A stretch of 64,000 nt of DNA from the NCBI GenBank assembly GCA_963775505.1, contig CAVZIL010000004.1, forward strand, positions 62,001 to 126,000, read 5' to 3'. The notes beneath the pieces were generated by a model. It was not told the origin of the DNA and searched no databases. It saw only the letters and a list, made by a program, of their open reading frames with translations. The translations under genes were made by a program, and so were the position numbers. The stretch comes from JAIBJN01 sp963775505. Lineage in GTDB: Bacteria; Actinomycetota; Thermoleophilia; Gaiellales; Gaiellaceae. Shown piece by piece: positions 16,154 through 25,033 of this stretch. How positions within the stretch are numbered: the stretch's first letter is position 1; each line of letters begins with the position of its first letter.

Positions 16154-16173
16154 CGGGTACGAAACGGGTACGT
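16154..16173 (+). repeat. Subterminal direct repeat, block 2, left copy
   Basis: CGGGTACGAAACGGGTACGT is identical to 31424-31443. It contains GGGTACG twice, separated by AAAC. It is 75 bp inside the left core of block 2; the partner is 109 bp before the right core. The rest of 15919-16360 shows no gene. Confidence 0.55.
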
Positions 16174-16360
16174 CAGGGACCCCTTCTCAGTTGGAGAAGT
16201 GGTCCCCCTTCCAGCGACGGATTACGGTCATTTGCAGGGGATTCACTCACGCATGGCCATCACTTGCGCGTGCCCGCCCGTGCCCGCGAGTGTACGCGGG
16301 TACCTGGTCACCCGAGGCGACGGTTCTACCCGACGCAGCCGCACGGCGCGCTGCCGGCGC

Positions 16361-16849
16361 CTACCGGTTCTCTGCCTCCTCTTTTCGCCGTCGTGCCTCC
16401 TCGATGACGCGCTCGGCCTCGGTCCGGTTGCCGAAGCCTCGTGTCTCCGTCTTCGCGTCCTCCAGGTCCTTGTAGACCTGGAAGAAGTGCTCGATCTCGT
16501 CCCGGAACTCGGGCTGGATGTCGTGGACGTCGTGCACGCGCATCCACGCCGGGTCGCGGAGCGGGACGAGGATGATCTTCTCGTCCGACCCTTTCTCGTC
16601 GGTCATGTTGAAGACGCCGACGACCCGCCCGCGGATGCGGCAGCCGGGGAACGTCGGCTCGCCGACGAGCACGAGCGCGTCGAGCGGATCGCCGTCGTCG
16701 CCCAGCGTGCCCTCGATGAACCCGTAGTCGGCCGGGTAGCTCATCGACGTGAAGAGCCGCCGGTCGAGGACGACGTGCCCGGTGGCGGCATCGACCTCGT
16801 ACTTGTTGCGCGAGCCCATCGGCACCTCGACGAAGACGGTCGCCTCCAT
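16361..16849 (-). CDS. ppa: Inorganic pyrophosphatase
   Basis: 162 residues, the usual length of bacterial family I pyrophosphatases. The signatures are present: VEVPMGSRNKYEVD, YPADYGFIEGTLGDDGDPLDALVL with the metal-binding Asp triad, and KDLEDAKTETRGF. It hydrolyses pyrophosphate to phosphate in the cytoplasm and drives biosynthetic reactions. It lies at the left end of block 2, 180 bp past the subterminal repeat. An essential housekeeping gene within a supposed element is odd and may mean a second copy. Confidence 0.95.
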   Translation of the reverse strand: MEATVFVEVPMGSRNKYEVDAATGHVVLDRRLFTSMSYPADYGFIEGTLGDDGDPLDALVLVGEPTFPGCRIRGRVVGVFNMTDEKGSDEKIILVPLRDPAWMRVHDVHDIQPEFRDEIEHFFQVYKDLEDAKTETRGFGNRTEAERVIEEARRRKEEAENR

Positions 16850-16877
16850 CCCGCGACAGTCTACGAGGCGTTGGCTC

Positions 16878-17996
16878 CTAGCCGGCTGCGTCCGCGGCGG
16901 CGATGCGGGCTCTCCTGGCGGAAGTGAGCTCCTCCACGACGATCTGGAGCCCGGCGGCGATCGGCACGCCGATGATTGCCCCGACGAGTCCGAAGAGCGC
17001 CCCGAATGCCAGGACGCTGGCGAGCACGGTGAAGCCGGAGATCCGGGCCGCCTTTCCGATGATAGTGGGCTGCAGGATGTAGTTCTCGATCTGTTGGTAG
17101 ACGACGATCACGATCACGAAGGCGATGAACGTTCCCAGGCTGACCGAGAGCGCGGCGATGGCGACGATCACGCCGGCGATGGTGGCCCCGATGGTGGGGA
17201 TCAGGTCGAGGACTCCCGCGATCACCGCCACGGCGAGCGGGTACGGAACGTCGAGGATCACCGCGGTGATGCCGTAGACGGTCCCGCAGATCACGGAGAT
17301 GGCCAGGTTGCCGAGCATGTAGCGCGAGGTGGTCTGGACGATCCGGTCGGTGACCCGCAGGAAGCGCTCGCGCTCGACCCGGTAGAGCAGGCCCCCGATC
17401 CAGTCTCGCATGCGCGGCTCGTCGGCCAGCCCGAACAGCGTCAGGAAGAGGACCGAGAAGAGGAGCGTCATCGCGCCGAAGGCCGAGACGCCGACGTCGG
17501 CCACGCCGCCCGACACCCTGGCCACCCCGCCTGTGATCTCGCCCGCGTGCTGCGACAACGTGTCGAGCGAGTTGCTCCCGCTGTTGACGAAGCTGCCGAG
17601 ATCGCTGCGCCTGGCCTGGTCGACGATCTGCGGCAGGTCGTCGCTGAACTCGCGCACTGCGCCGACGATCGCCTGCACCACCACCAGCACGAACGCACCG
17701 ATCCCGATCACGATCCCCAGCACCAGCACCGCCGAGCACAGTCCCCGGCTCCAGCCCAGCCGCCGCTCCATCACGGTCACCACGGGCGAGAGGACGGCGA
17801 TGCTGAAGACGGAGACGAGGATGACGAGCAGGACATTCGCGATCGACGCGAGCGCCCAGGCTACGGCGACGACGCCCGCGACGAGCAGGATGGTTCGGAT
17901 CGAGACCGAGACCTCGAGCGCGGTGCGAGCTCCCTCCCCTCCCCGCAAACCTGACTTCGCCACGGTCATCTGCTCGTCGTACGGAGCGTTGTGCAC
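16878..17996 (-). CDS. AI-2E family membrane permease (YdiK/PerM-like)
   Basis: 372 residues with about eight TM helices: two near the start (TILLVAGVVAVAWALASIANVLL, then SPVVTVMERRLGWSRG), the PerM-type periplasmic coil around 110-170, and a C-terminal cluster. That cluster contains the family signature LDLIPTIGATIAG and VYQQIENYILQPTIIGKA. The family includes autoinducer-2 exporters and Na+/H+ antiporters, so the substrate is uncertain. It lies 28 bp upstream of ppa and could be co-transcribed with it. Confidence 0.9.
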   Translation of the reverse strand: MHNAPYDEQMTVAKSGLRGGEGARTALEVSVSIRTILLVAGVVAVAWALASIANVLLVILVSVFSIAVLSPVVTVMERRLGWSRGLCSAVLVLGIVIGIGAFVLVVVQAIVGAVREFSDDLPQIVDQARRSDLGSFVNSGSNSLDTLSQHAGEITGGVARVSGGVADVGVSAFGAMTLLFSVLFLTLFGLADEPRMRDWIGGLLYRVERERFLRVTDRIVQTTSRYMLGNLAISVICGTVYGITAVILDVPYPLAVAVIAGVLDLIPTIGATIAGVIVAIAALSVSLGTFIAFVIVIVVYQQIENYILQPTIIGKAARISGFTVLASVLAFGALFGLVGAIIGVPIAAGLQIVVEELTSARRARIAAADAAG

Positions 17997-18016
17997 GACG
18001 TGCTCCTTCCCTGGTT

Positions 18017-18058
18017 TCGAGGGCCCGCCCCCGGCGAAGGCCGGCGGCGGGCCCTCGA
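18017..18058 (-). terminator. Hairpin terminator after the DUF1269 gene
   Basis: Perfect 13-bp arms TCGAGGGCCCGCC (18017-18029) and complement (18046-18058), just past the stop of the minus-strand DUF1269 gene. No T-run, as often seen in GC-rich actinobacteria. Confidence 0.6.
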
Positions 18059-18064
18059 CGATCG

Positions 18065-18673
18065 TCAGGAGACGTGGAGCTTCTCCTTCATCTTCCCCAC
18101 ACGCTCGTTGAAGTCCGCGCTGACCTTGGCCTTGCGCTCTTCGCGCAGTGCTCGCCGCGCTTCGTCCGCGGCGACCTCGGCGGCATACTCGGCCGCCTCG
18201 AGCTCGCTCATGACCTCGTCGAGCGGCTGGCGGGTCACTTCGCCGCCAAGCTTGGCCATCTCGCCGTCGATCACCTCGACAGCCGGCTCCTCCACGCCCG
18301 CGATCACCGCGGTCGAATCCGGCGGAATGGCCCTGCCGAGAACGGCGAGCGCCTCGTCGGACTTCTCGACGCGAGCGATGTCGAACAAGCTGCCCATCAG
18401 CGCGCCGCTGCCCCAGCCGACGAGGACGCCGACCGGGCCGCCCAGAACGCCGATGAGCATGCCCATCAGCGAACCGCTCGCCGTCCCGACGAGGCCCACG
18501 TTGTCGGTGCCCTCGGGGATGCGCAGCTCGCCCGTGGACGCGCGCTCGACGATGGCGGCCGACCGCAGCGCGATGCGACCCTCCGCGTCACACTGCTTGA
18601 GCACGGTCAGCGCCTGATACGCGCTGCTCGGCTCCGCGAACCCAACGACAACCACATTTTCCATGTCAGCCAT
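18065..18673 (-). CDS. DUF1269 stress-associated membrane protein
   Basis: 202 residues starting MADMENVVVVGFAEPSSAYQ, with AAAGGAG upstream. The first 60 residues resemble the YtxH/DUF1269 alpha/beta start. A Gly-rich hydrophobic segment (GLVGTASGSLMGMLIGVLGGPVGVLVGWGSG) follows, then SLFD. A second alpha/beta part (DSTAVIAGVEEPAVEVIDGEM) and a charged helical C-terminus with EEAxxAEVAADEARRALREER-like heptads complete it. The family is often induced in stress but has no known biochemical function. A GGCAG direct repeat with 11-bp period sits 48 bp upstream. Confidence 0.8.
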   Translation of the reverse strand: MADMENVVVVGFAEPSSAYQALTVLKQCDAEGRIALRSAAIVERASTGELRIPEGTDNVGLVGTASGSLMGMLIGVLGGPVGVLVGWGSGALMGSLFDIARVEKSDEALAVLGRAIPPDSTAVIAGVEEPAVEVIDGEMAKLGGEVTRQPLDEVMSELEAAEYAAEVAADEARRALREERKAKVSADFNERVGKMKEKLHVS

Positions 18674-18720
18674 TGCTGCTCCTTTCGCTCGTTGTGTCGA
18701 CTCGACTCTGTCGCGCCGCG

Positions 18721-18736
18721 CTGCCAACCCGCTGCC
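18721..18736 (-). promoter_or_regulatory. SARP-type direct repeat A (for DUF1269 gene)
   Basis: On the minus strand the site reads TGGCAG-CGGG-TTGGCAG, with GGCAG repeated at exactly 11-bp spacing. It ends 48 bp before ATG 18673. Sites B, C and D share this geometry, and SARP/BTAD regulators bind direct repeats with an 11-bp period. Confidence 0.55.
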
Positions 18737-18757
18737 ACGCCGGGCGCTGCTGCTGCC

Positions 18758-19669
18758 GTGAACGAGCATGGTCGGCGGCTGTCGCGGTACGGCTGGCGAC
18801 CGGCCGATCCGCCGGAACGGCCCGTGTTGTTCGTGAACCCTGCGTCCGGGGGCGGCAAGGCTGCGCGCGCAGCTCTCGCCGACCGCGCACACGAACGCGG
18901 CATCAGCGTGACGGTCCTGCGGCCGGATCGGAGCCTGGCGTCGCTCGTCCGCGAGGCGGTCGAGAGCGGCGCGGACACACTCGGCATCGCGGGCGGCGAC
19001 GGGTCGCTGGCCATCGTCGCGGACGCCGCGCATGCATACGGCCTGCCGTTCGTCTGCGTTCCCGCCGGGACGCGGAACCACTTCGCGCTCGACCTCGGAG
19101 TCGACCGGGACGATCTGCTCGGCGCGCTCGAGGCGTTCACCGACGGCGTCGAGCGCGTGATCGACGTCGGCAGCGTCAACCGTCGACTGTTTCTCAACAA
19201 CGTCTCGCTCGGGATCTACGGCGAGGCGGTTCGGCAACCGACGTATCGCGACGCGAAGGCGCGAACGCTCCTGGAGACGGCGCTCCAGGTGCTCGGACCC
19301 AGTGAGGCGACACCCGAGCTTCGCCTCGTGGACGACGAAGGCCGCGAACACCGGAATCCGGCTGTCGTGGTCGTCTCGAACAATCCCTACGCGCTCGATC
19401 GGACGCTGGCGCCGGGCACCCGGCCGAGGCTCGACTCCGGCCGCCTCGGCGTAGTCGCCCTTGAGGGGCCGGCCTCAAGCCTGCTCCCCGGCCGAGCGTG
19501 GACTGCCACGTCCGTCATGGTGGACGGGCCTGGGCCGGTGCACGCCGGAATCGACGGCGAAGCGGTCGACCTCAGCACGCCACTCGATTTCACCATCCTG
19601 CCCGCGGCGCTCCGCGTACGAATATCCGCTCGCCACCCTGGTGTCTCTCCATCGGGTCTGATTCCCTGA
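18758..19669 (+). CDS. Diacylglycerol kinase-family lipid kinase
   Basis: About 303 residues from GTG 18758. The catalytic-domain signatures are VLFVNPASGGGKAARAALAD, then GIAGGDGSLAIVADAAHA (nucleotide-binding GGDGS) and VPAGTRNHFALDLGVDRDD. The C-terminal beta-sandwich ends VHAGIDGEAVDLSTPLDFTILP. The family phosphorylates diacylglycerol, sphingosine or other lipids at the membrane. It is divergent from the DUF1269 gene, 84 bp apart, so site A may influence both. An inverted repeat follows the stop. Confidence 0.85.
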   Translation: MNEHGRRLSRYGWRPADPPERPVLFVNPASGGGKAARAALADRAHERGISVTVLRPDRSLASLVREAVESGADTLGIAGGDGSLAIVADAAHAYGLPFVCVPAGTRNHFALDLGVDRDDLLGALEAFTDGVERVIDVGSVNRRLFLNNVSLGIYGEAVRQPTYRDAKARTLLETALQVLGPSEATPELRLVDDEGREHRNPAVVVVSNNPYALDRTLAPGTRPRLDSGRLGVVALEGPASSLLPGRAWTATSVMVDGPGPVHAGIDGEAVDLSTPLDFTILPAALRVRISARHPGVSPSGLIP

Positions 19670-19696
19670 CGGCGCAGATCGTCGCGTCTGCGCCGT
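19669..19696. terminator. Bidirectional hairpin between convergent genes
   Basis: Perfect 10-bp arms ACGGCGCAGA (19669-19678) and complement (19687-19696), between the stops of the lipid kinase and yceI-like genes. Confidence 0.6.
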
Positions 19697-19708
19697 CGCG
19701 GGAGACCG

Positions 19709-20236
19709 CTAGTCGGGCTGTCGTACGAGGTGACCCCGCACGTGCAGCTTCGTGGGCGGCCGGATGTTGCGGAGCGGGCCCTGGTTCAGGCCGAACCGGC
19801 GCTGATCGACCGTCGTCGTCGCCTCCAGCTCGAGGTCGGCGCCGATCATCCGCACCGATGCGTCGAACGAGAGAGGAACGCTCGTGCCGGCTACGTCCAG
19901 CTCGCCGGTCACCCGTACCCGGCCGTTGCCGAGCCCGTCGACCTGAGTGGACGTGAACCGCACCTGCGGATGCTCGTCCACGTGGAAGAAGTCGGCTGAC
20001 CGGAGATGCCTGTCGCGCACTGAGTTCCCGGTTTCGACGCTCCCTGCTTCGATCGTCAGTTCGATCTCAGGGCCGGCCGGGCCCAGGAAGTACACGCCGT
20101 CGAACCGGCGGAAGCGCCCGCGCACTGTGTGCAGGCCCCAGAAGTGCTCGACTTCGAACTCGACCGTCGTCCGGGTCGGATCGATCGTCCACCACTCGAC
20201 CGCCGTCTGTGTCCCGATGAGTGTGCTGCTCATCAC
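19709..20236 (-). CDS. YceI-family protein
   Basis: 175 residues of lipocalin-like beta-barrel type. The YceI pattern is visible: W-x-IDPTRTTVEFEVEHFWGLHTVRGRF, FDG, SVETGNSVRDRHLRSADFFHVDEHPQVRFTS (in pieces), and VRVTGELDVAGTSVPLSFD. Family members bind polyisoprenoid-like molecules. No signal peptide is present, suggesting a cytoplasmic form, as in some actinobacteria. A SARP-type direct repeat lies 44 bp upstream of the start. Confidence 0.92.
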   Translation of the reverse strand: MMSSTLIGTQTAVEWWTIDPTRTTVEFEVEHFWGLHTVRGRFRRFDGVYFLGPAGPEIELTIEAGSVETGNSVRDRHLRSADFFHVDEHPQVRFTSTQVDGLGNGRVRVTGELDVAGTSVPLSFDASVRMIGADLELEATTTVDQRRFGLNQGPLRNIRPPTKLHVRGHLVRQPD

Positions 20237-20279
20237 GTCTCCTTTTCTCGTTGGATCGTGCCGAGGATCTCGGGCGCGG

Positions 20280-20295
20280 CTGCCATGCCGCTGCC
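20280..20295 (-). promoter_or_regulatory. SARP-type direct repeat B (for yceI-like gene)
   Basis: The minus strand reads CGGCAG-CGGC-ATGGCAG: GGCAG twice at 11-bp spacing, ending 44 bp before the start at 20236. No gene is recognised in 20237-20724; sites B and D are its visible features. Confidence 0.55.
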
Positions 20296-20502
20296 GCGCG
20301 GCGCGTCCTCCACTGCCGTACGCGGCGCCCGGCCATGTTCGCCGGCGGCAGCCTCTGTCGCCGCGACCTCAGAGCGGCATCGGCGCAGAGCGGTGCGGCA
20401 CGGATTGTGGATGGATCCGTCCCGCCCGGCACAGTGCGCGGGCAAGGAACCAGCCGCGGCCGCGGGCGTGCGCCGGACCGCGGCAGGAACAGCCGGCTCG
20501 GC

Positions 20503-20518
20503 GGCAGTTCCGTGGCAG
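20503..20518 (+). promoter_or_regulatory. SARP-type direct repeat D
   Basis: The plus strand reads CGGCAG-TTCC-GTGGCAG: GGCAG twice at 11-bp spacing. It lies about 205 bp upstream of the AfsR-like regulator gene. It could be an autoregulatory site with a long leader. It is the weakest of the four because no start codon sits about 50 bp downstream. Confidence 0.4.
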
Positions 20519-20724
20519 CGCCGGTGCACATCGTTCTCGCCGCGAGGAGACGCTCGATCAGCAGCAGGCCTACGCGGCGGCCGGCGTCACGCCGCTGACG
20601 GCGCCTGCCTCCTCGGAAGCCACCGCTGCCCTCGTCGGCGCGACGTAGCGCTTCCCGCGGCCGTCCCTGCTCGCATCCTCGAGCGGGGTGTGGGAGACTG
20701 GCCGTGGGCTAGGAGGCCCTACGT

Positions 20725-23634
20725 GTGACGGCGAGGCTGCGAGTTCGGCTGCTGGGCCCGTTCGAGGTGACCGTGGGCGGGGAACCAGTGGACGTGCCGG
20801 GCGCCAAGAGGCAGGCGCTCGTTGCGTGTCTGGCGCTGCGTGGGGGTCGAGTCGTGGCGACGGATACGCTGGTCGAGGCGCTGTGGGGAAGCGACCTTCC
20901 AGCAGCGCCTCGAAACGCTGTCCAGCACCACGTGACCCGGCTGCGCCGGGCACTTGGGGCGGACGCGATCCGGCTCGCCGCAGACGGGTACGCGCTCGAA
21001 GGCGCAGTCGTGGACGCCAGCGAGTTCGAGGAGCTGCTCGCCGCTGCGCGCGCCGCTCTTCGCGCCGGCGATGCGCGCGGAGCCGCGGACTCGATCGCGG
21101 AGGCGCTTTCCCTCTGGCGCGGCCCTGCCTTGCTCGGTCTTCCCCAGTCCACGTGGGCCGCGGCGGAGGCCGGGCGGCTGGACGCGCTTCGGCTCGACGC
21201 GCTGGAAGAGCGCTTCGAGGCGGAGCTCGCGCTCGGCGAGCACGCCGATCTCGTGCCCGCAATACGCGCTTCGCTCGAGGAGAGCCCGTTCCGCGAGCGG
21301 CTGTGGGGGCAGTTGATGCTGGCGCTCTACCGAAGCGGCCGCCAGGCGGACGCCCTCGAGGTCTACCAGGAGGCCCGGCGGGTCCTCTCGGAGCAGTTGG
21401 CGCTCGAGCCCGGTCCGGAGCTGCGGCGCCTCCAAGAAGCGATCCTCGCGCACGATCCGGCGATCGCGCCCGTCCCGCTTGCACCGAGAAGGCGCGGCAA
21501 CTTGCCCGCCCCGTCGACCTCGTTCATCGACCGCGAGGCGGAGCTCGCCCAGGTGCGCGGGCTCCTGCGGGAGCACCGCCTCGTGACGCTCTGCGGCCCG
21601 CCGGGCGTGGGCAAGAGCAGGCTCGCGCTCGAGGCAGCCGGCTCGCTCGAGACCGATCTCCGCGGAGGCGCGTGGCACGTCAGTCTCGCAAACGCCCGCA
21701 GCGCGGCCGAGGTTGTCGGTCTCGTGGCGCGGGCCGTCGAGGCCCGCGGCGCTGATCCCCTGGCGCGGGTCATTGCGCGCTTTCGCGACACCGAGGCGAT
21801 CCTCGTCTTCGACGCCTGCGAGCACGTCCTCGAGGAGACCGCGCGCGTCGTCGAAACGATTCTGACGCGCTGTCCCGGCGTCCGGGTCCTGGCGACGAGC
21901 CGCGAGGTGCTTCACCTTCCGGGCGAGGTGCGCGTAACGGTCGAGCCTCTTGCGGTGCCGGACATCGGATCGACCGACACCGACGGCTACCCGGCCGTCG
22001 AGCTCTTCACCGCGCGCGCACTTGCCGCACGCCCAGGCTTCGAGCTGACCGACGATGCGGCCGCGCTGGTCGCGGAGATCAGCCGTGTCGTGGACGGACT
22101 CCCGCTCGCAATCGAGCTCGCGGCTGCACGAGTGCACGCTCTCGGCGTTGCGGAGATCCTCTCCCTCGTCAGGCGCCGCCTCGAGCTGCTACGCGATCAG
22201 CCGGCATCGGACGCCGGCCGGGCCGCCCTCGCGACGCTCGTGGAGTGGAGCTACGACCTCCTGCACGCGGACGAGAAGACGCTGCTCCACCAGGTCGCGG
22301 TCCACCGCGGCGGCGCGCCCCTTCCCGCGCTCGTTGCCACCGAAAGCGAGCACGGACTGGACGAGGCGACTGTGCTCCAGTTGCTCGGCGCGCTCGTCGA
22401 CAAGTCGATCGTCACCGTCTCGTTTCCGAGCGCCGACGCGCGCTACGACCTACTTGACACGGTGCGGGACTATGCGCTCGAGCGTCTTGCCGAGAGCAGC
22501 CGTCTCGCCGCCGCCCGGCGGGCGCACGCCGAGTACTTCGCTGCGCTCGCCGACACAGCGTGGGCCGAGCTCCGCGGACGCGACTGGCAGACGTGGGTTC
22601 GCCGGCTCGACCTCGAACACGACAACTTGTGGGCCGCGCTCACGTACGCTCGCGATGCACGCGACGCAGGCATCGCCGCCCGCTTGGCGTCGCTTGCCTG
22701 GTACTTCACGGTCGCGGAGCGCGTGACCGAAGGGCGGCGATTCGTCGAGCTCGCCCTCGCCGAGACGTCGGACGACGTTCCGTCCGATCGGCGGCTTGAT
22801 GCGCTTGGCGGTCTCTGCTTCCTCGCGACCGAAGAGCTCGACCTCGACGCCGCGATCGAGATCGGCGAGCGCGCGCTCGCGATCGCAGCGACCCGGACGG
22901 ACGCGCCGCAAGTCGGTCTGGCGCAGGCGACGCTCGCGCTTGCGGTCGCGGATGCCGGGGACTTCGAGCGCGGCGTCACATTGGCAGAGCAGGCGCGTGC
23001 CACGTTCGAAGCAGGCCCAGACCACTGGGGGTGCGCAGTCGCCAGCCTCCTCCGTGCGCACATCGCGGCAGCCGTGGGAGACGCCTCCACGGTCGAGGCC
23101 ATGGCGGCGGACGCGCACAGCCACGCCGAGGCGATCGGGTTCGACGCATTCCGCGTCCCGGCGATGCTTCTCGATGCGTGGGTGGCCGAGCGGCAGAATG
23201 ACCGCGACGCCGCCGCGGACGCGTACCGTCGGGCACTCGATCTCGCGAGTGGCGCAGGCTTCGCGGATCACGTTGCTTTTGCCCTCTCCGGACTCGCTTC
23301 ATGCGCCCTCGTGCGCGGAGACCTGCGCCACGCCGAAGAGCTCCAGCGGCGCGCCCTCGCAACCGCCGAGCGAGCGCGTGCGGCCTGGGCCGCCGCCCAC
23401 GCGCGCGTCGGGCTCGGCCGCACCCTCGCCGAGGCCGGTGACACCGACACCGCCGAGGCCCTGTACCGCGACGTGCTCGAGTGGTCCGAAGATCCCCGGC
23501 CGCACGGAGCTCGCGAGAGCCTGTTCCTCGCCTTGGCCGAAGACCCGGCCGCGGCCGCCCGAGCCGGCCTCGACGACCTCGGGGAGCCCCACCGAGAGGC
23601 TGCGGCCGTGTCCGCGCGCGCCGAGACGCCGTGA
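20725..23634 (+). CDS. AfsR/SARP-family regulator (wHTH-BTAD-NB-ARC-TPR)
   Basis: 969 residues from GTG 20725 with AGGAGG 8 bp upstream. An OmpR-like winged helix (about 15-92: GAKRQALVACLALRGGRVV...VQHHVTRLRRAL) is followed by the BTAD domain (about 98-243, ending LEPGPELRRLQEAIL). Then comes an NB-ARC ATPase with P-loop GPPGVGKS (291-298), Walker B ILVFDACEHV and GLPLAIELAAAR. The rest is TPR-like helices (about 600-960). Such proteins integrate a ligand or ATP signal and activate promoters through direct repeats. The repeats at A-D flank this gene on both sides, so it is the likely controller of the DUF1269, YceI and coiled-coil/HdeD units. Confidence 0.9.
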   Translation: MTARLRVRLLGPFEVTVGGEPVDVPGAKRQALVACLALRGGRVVATDTLVEALWGSDLPAAPRNAVQHHVTRLRRALGADAIRLAADGYALEGAVVDASEFEELLAAARAALRAGDARGAADSIAEALSLWRGPALLGLPQSTWAAAEAGRLDALRLDALEERFEAELALGEHADLVPAIRASLEESPFRERLWGQLMLALYRSGRQADALEVYQEARRVLSEQLALEPGPELRRLQEAILAHDPAIAPVPLAPRRRGNLPAPSTSFIDREAELAQVRGLLREHRLVTLCGPPGVGKSRLALEAAGSLETDLRGGAWHVSLANARSAAEVVGLVARAVEARGADPLARVIARFRDTEAILVFDACEHVLEETARVVETILTRCPGVRVLATSREVLHLPGEVRVTVEPLAVPDIGSTDTDGYPAVELFTARALAARPGFELTDDAAALVAEISRVVDGLPLAIELAAARVHALGVAEILSLVRRRLELLRDQPASDAGRAALATLVEWSYDLLHADEKTLLHQVAVHRGGAPLPALVATESEHGLDEATVLQLLGALVDKSIVTVSFPSADARYDLLDTVRDYALERLAESSRLAAARRAHAEYFAALADTAWAELRGRDWQTWVRRLDLEHDNLWAALTYARDARDAGIAARLASLAWYFTVAERVTEGRRFVELALAETSDDVPSDRRLDALGGLCFLATEELDLDAAIEIGERALAIAATRTDAPQVGLAQATLALAVADAGDFERGVTLAEQARATFEAGPDHWGCAVASLLRAHIAAAVGDASTVEAMAADAHSHAEAIGFDAFRVPAMLLDAWVAERQNDRDAAADAYRRALDLASGAGFADHVAFALSGLASCALVRGDLRHAEELQRRALATAERARAAWAAAHARVGLGRTLAEAGDTDTAEALYRDVLEWSEDPRPHGARESLFLALAEDPAAAARAGLDDLGEPHREAAAVSARAETP

Positions 23635-23702
23635 CGTAGGCCCTCATCGGAGCGGGTCAGCTCGTTTGCGCCACTGAAGGTGGCAGCGAGGGCCTGATCC
23701 GT

Positions 23703-23718
23703 GGCAGGGCGTTGGCAG
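23703..23718 (+). promoter_or_regulatory. SARP-type direct repeat C (for coiled-coil/HdeD operon)
   Basis: The plus strand reads TGGCAG-GGCG-TTGGCAG, nearly identical to site A, with GGCAG at 11-bp spacing. It ends 54 bp before GTG 23772, similar to sites A (48) and B (44). Confidence 0.55.
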
Positions 23719-23771
23719 TCGCCCATCAGAGGCTTGTCGTGGAGTCCATCGGACAACGACAGGAGGTGAAC

Positions 23772-24296
23772 GTGGCGACGAAGACGACCGACGACATGCT
23801 GGCGGAGATCCGCCGGCACATCGACGACCTGGAAGCCCGCGCCGACAGCGGTACGGCCGAGACGCGAACGCGTCTCCAGGACAGGTTCGACAGGCTGCGG
23901 GCGGAGGAAGCATCGGCCTGGGCGGCCGTCCGCGAGAAGGCCGAGGCGGTCGACGAGCGGTTCCGGCAGCTCGAGCTCGACATCACGATCGCCGAGAACC
24001 GACTGGCCTCCGAGACCGCCGCCGACGCGACGTCGTTCGCGCAGGCGGTCGAGGCGGAGCTGCGCGACTGGGATGGCGCGATCGAGCGGCTCCAGACGCG
24101 CGCAGCGACGAAGGCACAAGACGTCCGCGGGCAGGCCGAGACGGAGATCGCCGAACTCAGGCAGGCGCGCAACCGGGCGGCCGAGCGTCTGATCGCGACA
24201 TCGGACGACGCCTGGCAAGAGCAGAAGAACCGCGTCACGGAAGCGCTCGACGACCTCGAGCGGAAGGTCCGCGAGGCGGCAGTGAAGTTCCACTGA
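23772..24296 (+). CDS. Coiled-coil protein, first gene of HdeD operon
   Basis: 174 residues, starting VATKTTDDMLAEIRRHIDDLEARAD behind AGGAGG. It is nearly all helix, rich in Ala, Glu, Arg and Gln with heptads, and has no membrane segment or known catalytic motif. A structural or lipid/membrane-associated role resembling apolipoprotein- or PspA-like proteins can be imagined but is not supported by a signature. It is 11 bp from the HdeD-like gene, so one operon, and carries SARP site C in its promoter region. Confidence 0.75.
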   Translation: MATKTTDDMLAEIRRHIDDLEARADSGTAETRTRLQDRFDRLRAEEASAWAAVREKAEAVDERFRQLELDITIAENRLASETAADATSFAQAVEAELRDWDGAIERLQTRAATKAQDVRGQAETEIAELRQARNRAAERLIATSDDAWQEQKNRVTEALDDLERKVREAAVKFH

Positions 24297-24307
24297 GGAG
24301 GAAAGAG

Positions 24308-24973
24308 ATGACGACTGACTCGACACGAACCGAGACCTTCGAGTCGAAGGTCGGCCAGAAGATCGACGAGGCAGCCGGCGAAGGCGAGCGCACGCTTGCC
24401 CGCGCCTGGAAGACCATCGCGGCGAACGGCATCGCGGCGATCCTGTTCGGCTTCGTGCTCGTCCTGTGGCCGGACATCGGCCTGACGACGATCGTCACCG
24501 TCGTCGCGGTGTACGCACTGGTCAGAGGCGTTCTGTCTGGTCTGGCAGCGTTTCTCGCACCGCTCCCGCCGGGCGAGCGCGGCTGGCTTATCCTCGAAGG
24601 GGTTGCGGGAACGGCGATCGGCGTCGTGCTGCTCGTCTGGAACGACGTCTCGGCAAAGGGGCTTCTGTACGTGGTGGCGGGCTGGGCGATCGCCATCGGC
24701 ATCATCATGCTCGTCGCGGCGATCCAGCTTCCTGCGAGCGGCGGGCAGCGACTGCTGCTCGCGCTCAACGGACTCGTCACGGGGGCCTTCGGCGCCGTGA
24801 TGTTCATCGAGCCCGACGTGGGCGCAATCGGCATCATCGCGCTCATCGCCGCGTTCATGATCGTCGTCGGTGTGATGCAGGTCGGTTTCGCGCTCGACTT
24901 GCGCAAGCTCGCCGGCGACGTACGCCGTCAGCTTCCGCGGCCGAGCGCCGCGAGGCCCGTGACGCATGGCTGA
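24308..24973 (+). CDS. HdeD/DUF308-family membrane protein
   Basis: 221 residues. A soluble N-terminus (about 35 residues) precedes six predicted TM helices in three pairs, such as GIAAILFGFVLVLWPDIGLTTIVTVVAVYALVRG, GVAGTAIGVVLLVWN and GLVTGAFGAVMFIEPDVGA. The repeated xGxxLLxWPxxxxxxxxxxxGxxxxxxG pattern is that of HdeD acid-stress proteins. GAGGAAAGAG precedes ATG 24308. Operon partner of the coiled-coil gene, placing both in the putative SARP stress regulon. Confidence 0.9.
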   Translation: MTTDSTRTETFESKVGQKIDEAAGEGERTLARAWKTIAANGIAAILFGFVLVLWPDIGLTTIVTVVAVYALVRGVLSGLAAFLAPLPPGERGWLILEGVAGTAIGVVLLVWNDVSAKGLLYVVAGWAIAIGIIMLVAAIQLPASGGQRLLLALNGLVTGAFGAVMFIEPDVGAIGIIALIAAFMIVVGVMQVGFALDLRKLAGDVRRQLPRPSAARPVTHG

Positions 24974-24994
24974 CGTCCACGAGCAGAACGCAGT

Positions 24995-25025
24995 CGGCGG
25001 CCGGCGCAACTCGCGCCGGCCGCCG
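24995..25025. terminator. Bidirectional 13-bp hairpin between hdeD-like gene and corA
   Basis: Perfect arms 24995-25007 and 25013-25025 with loop AACTC, between two convergent stops (24973 and 25034). Confidence 0.7.
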
Positions 25026-25033
25026 CGGCCTCC

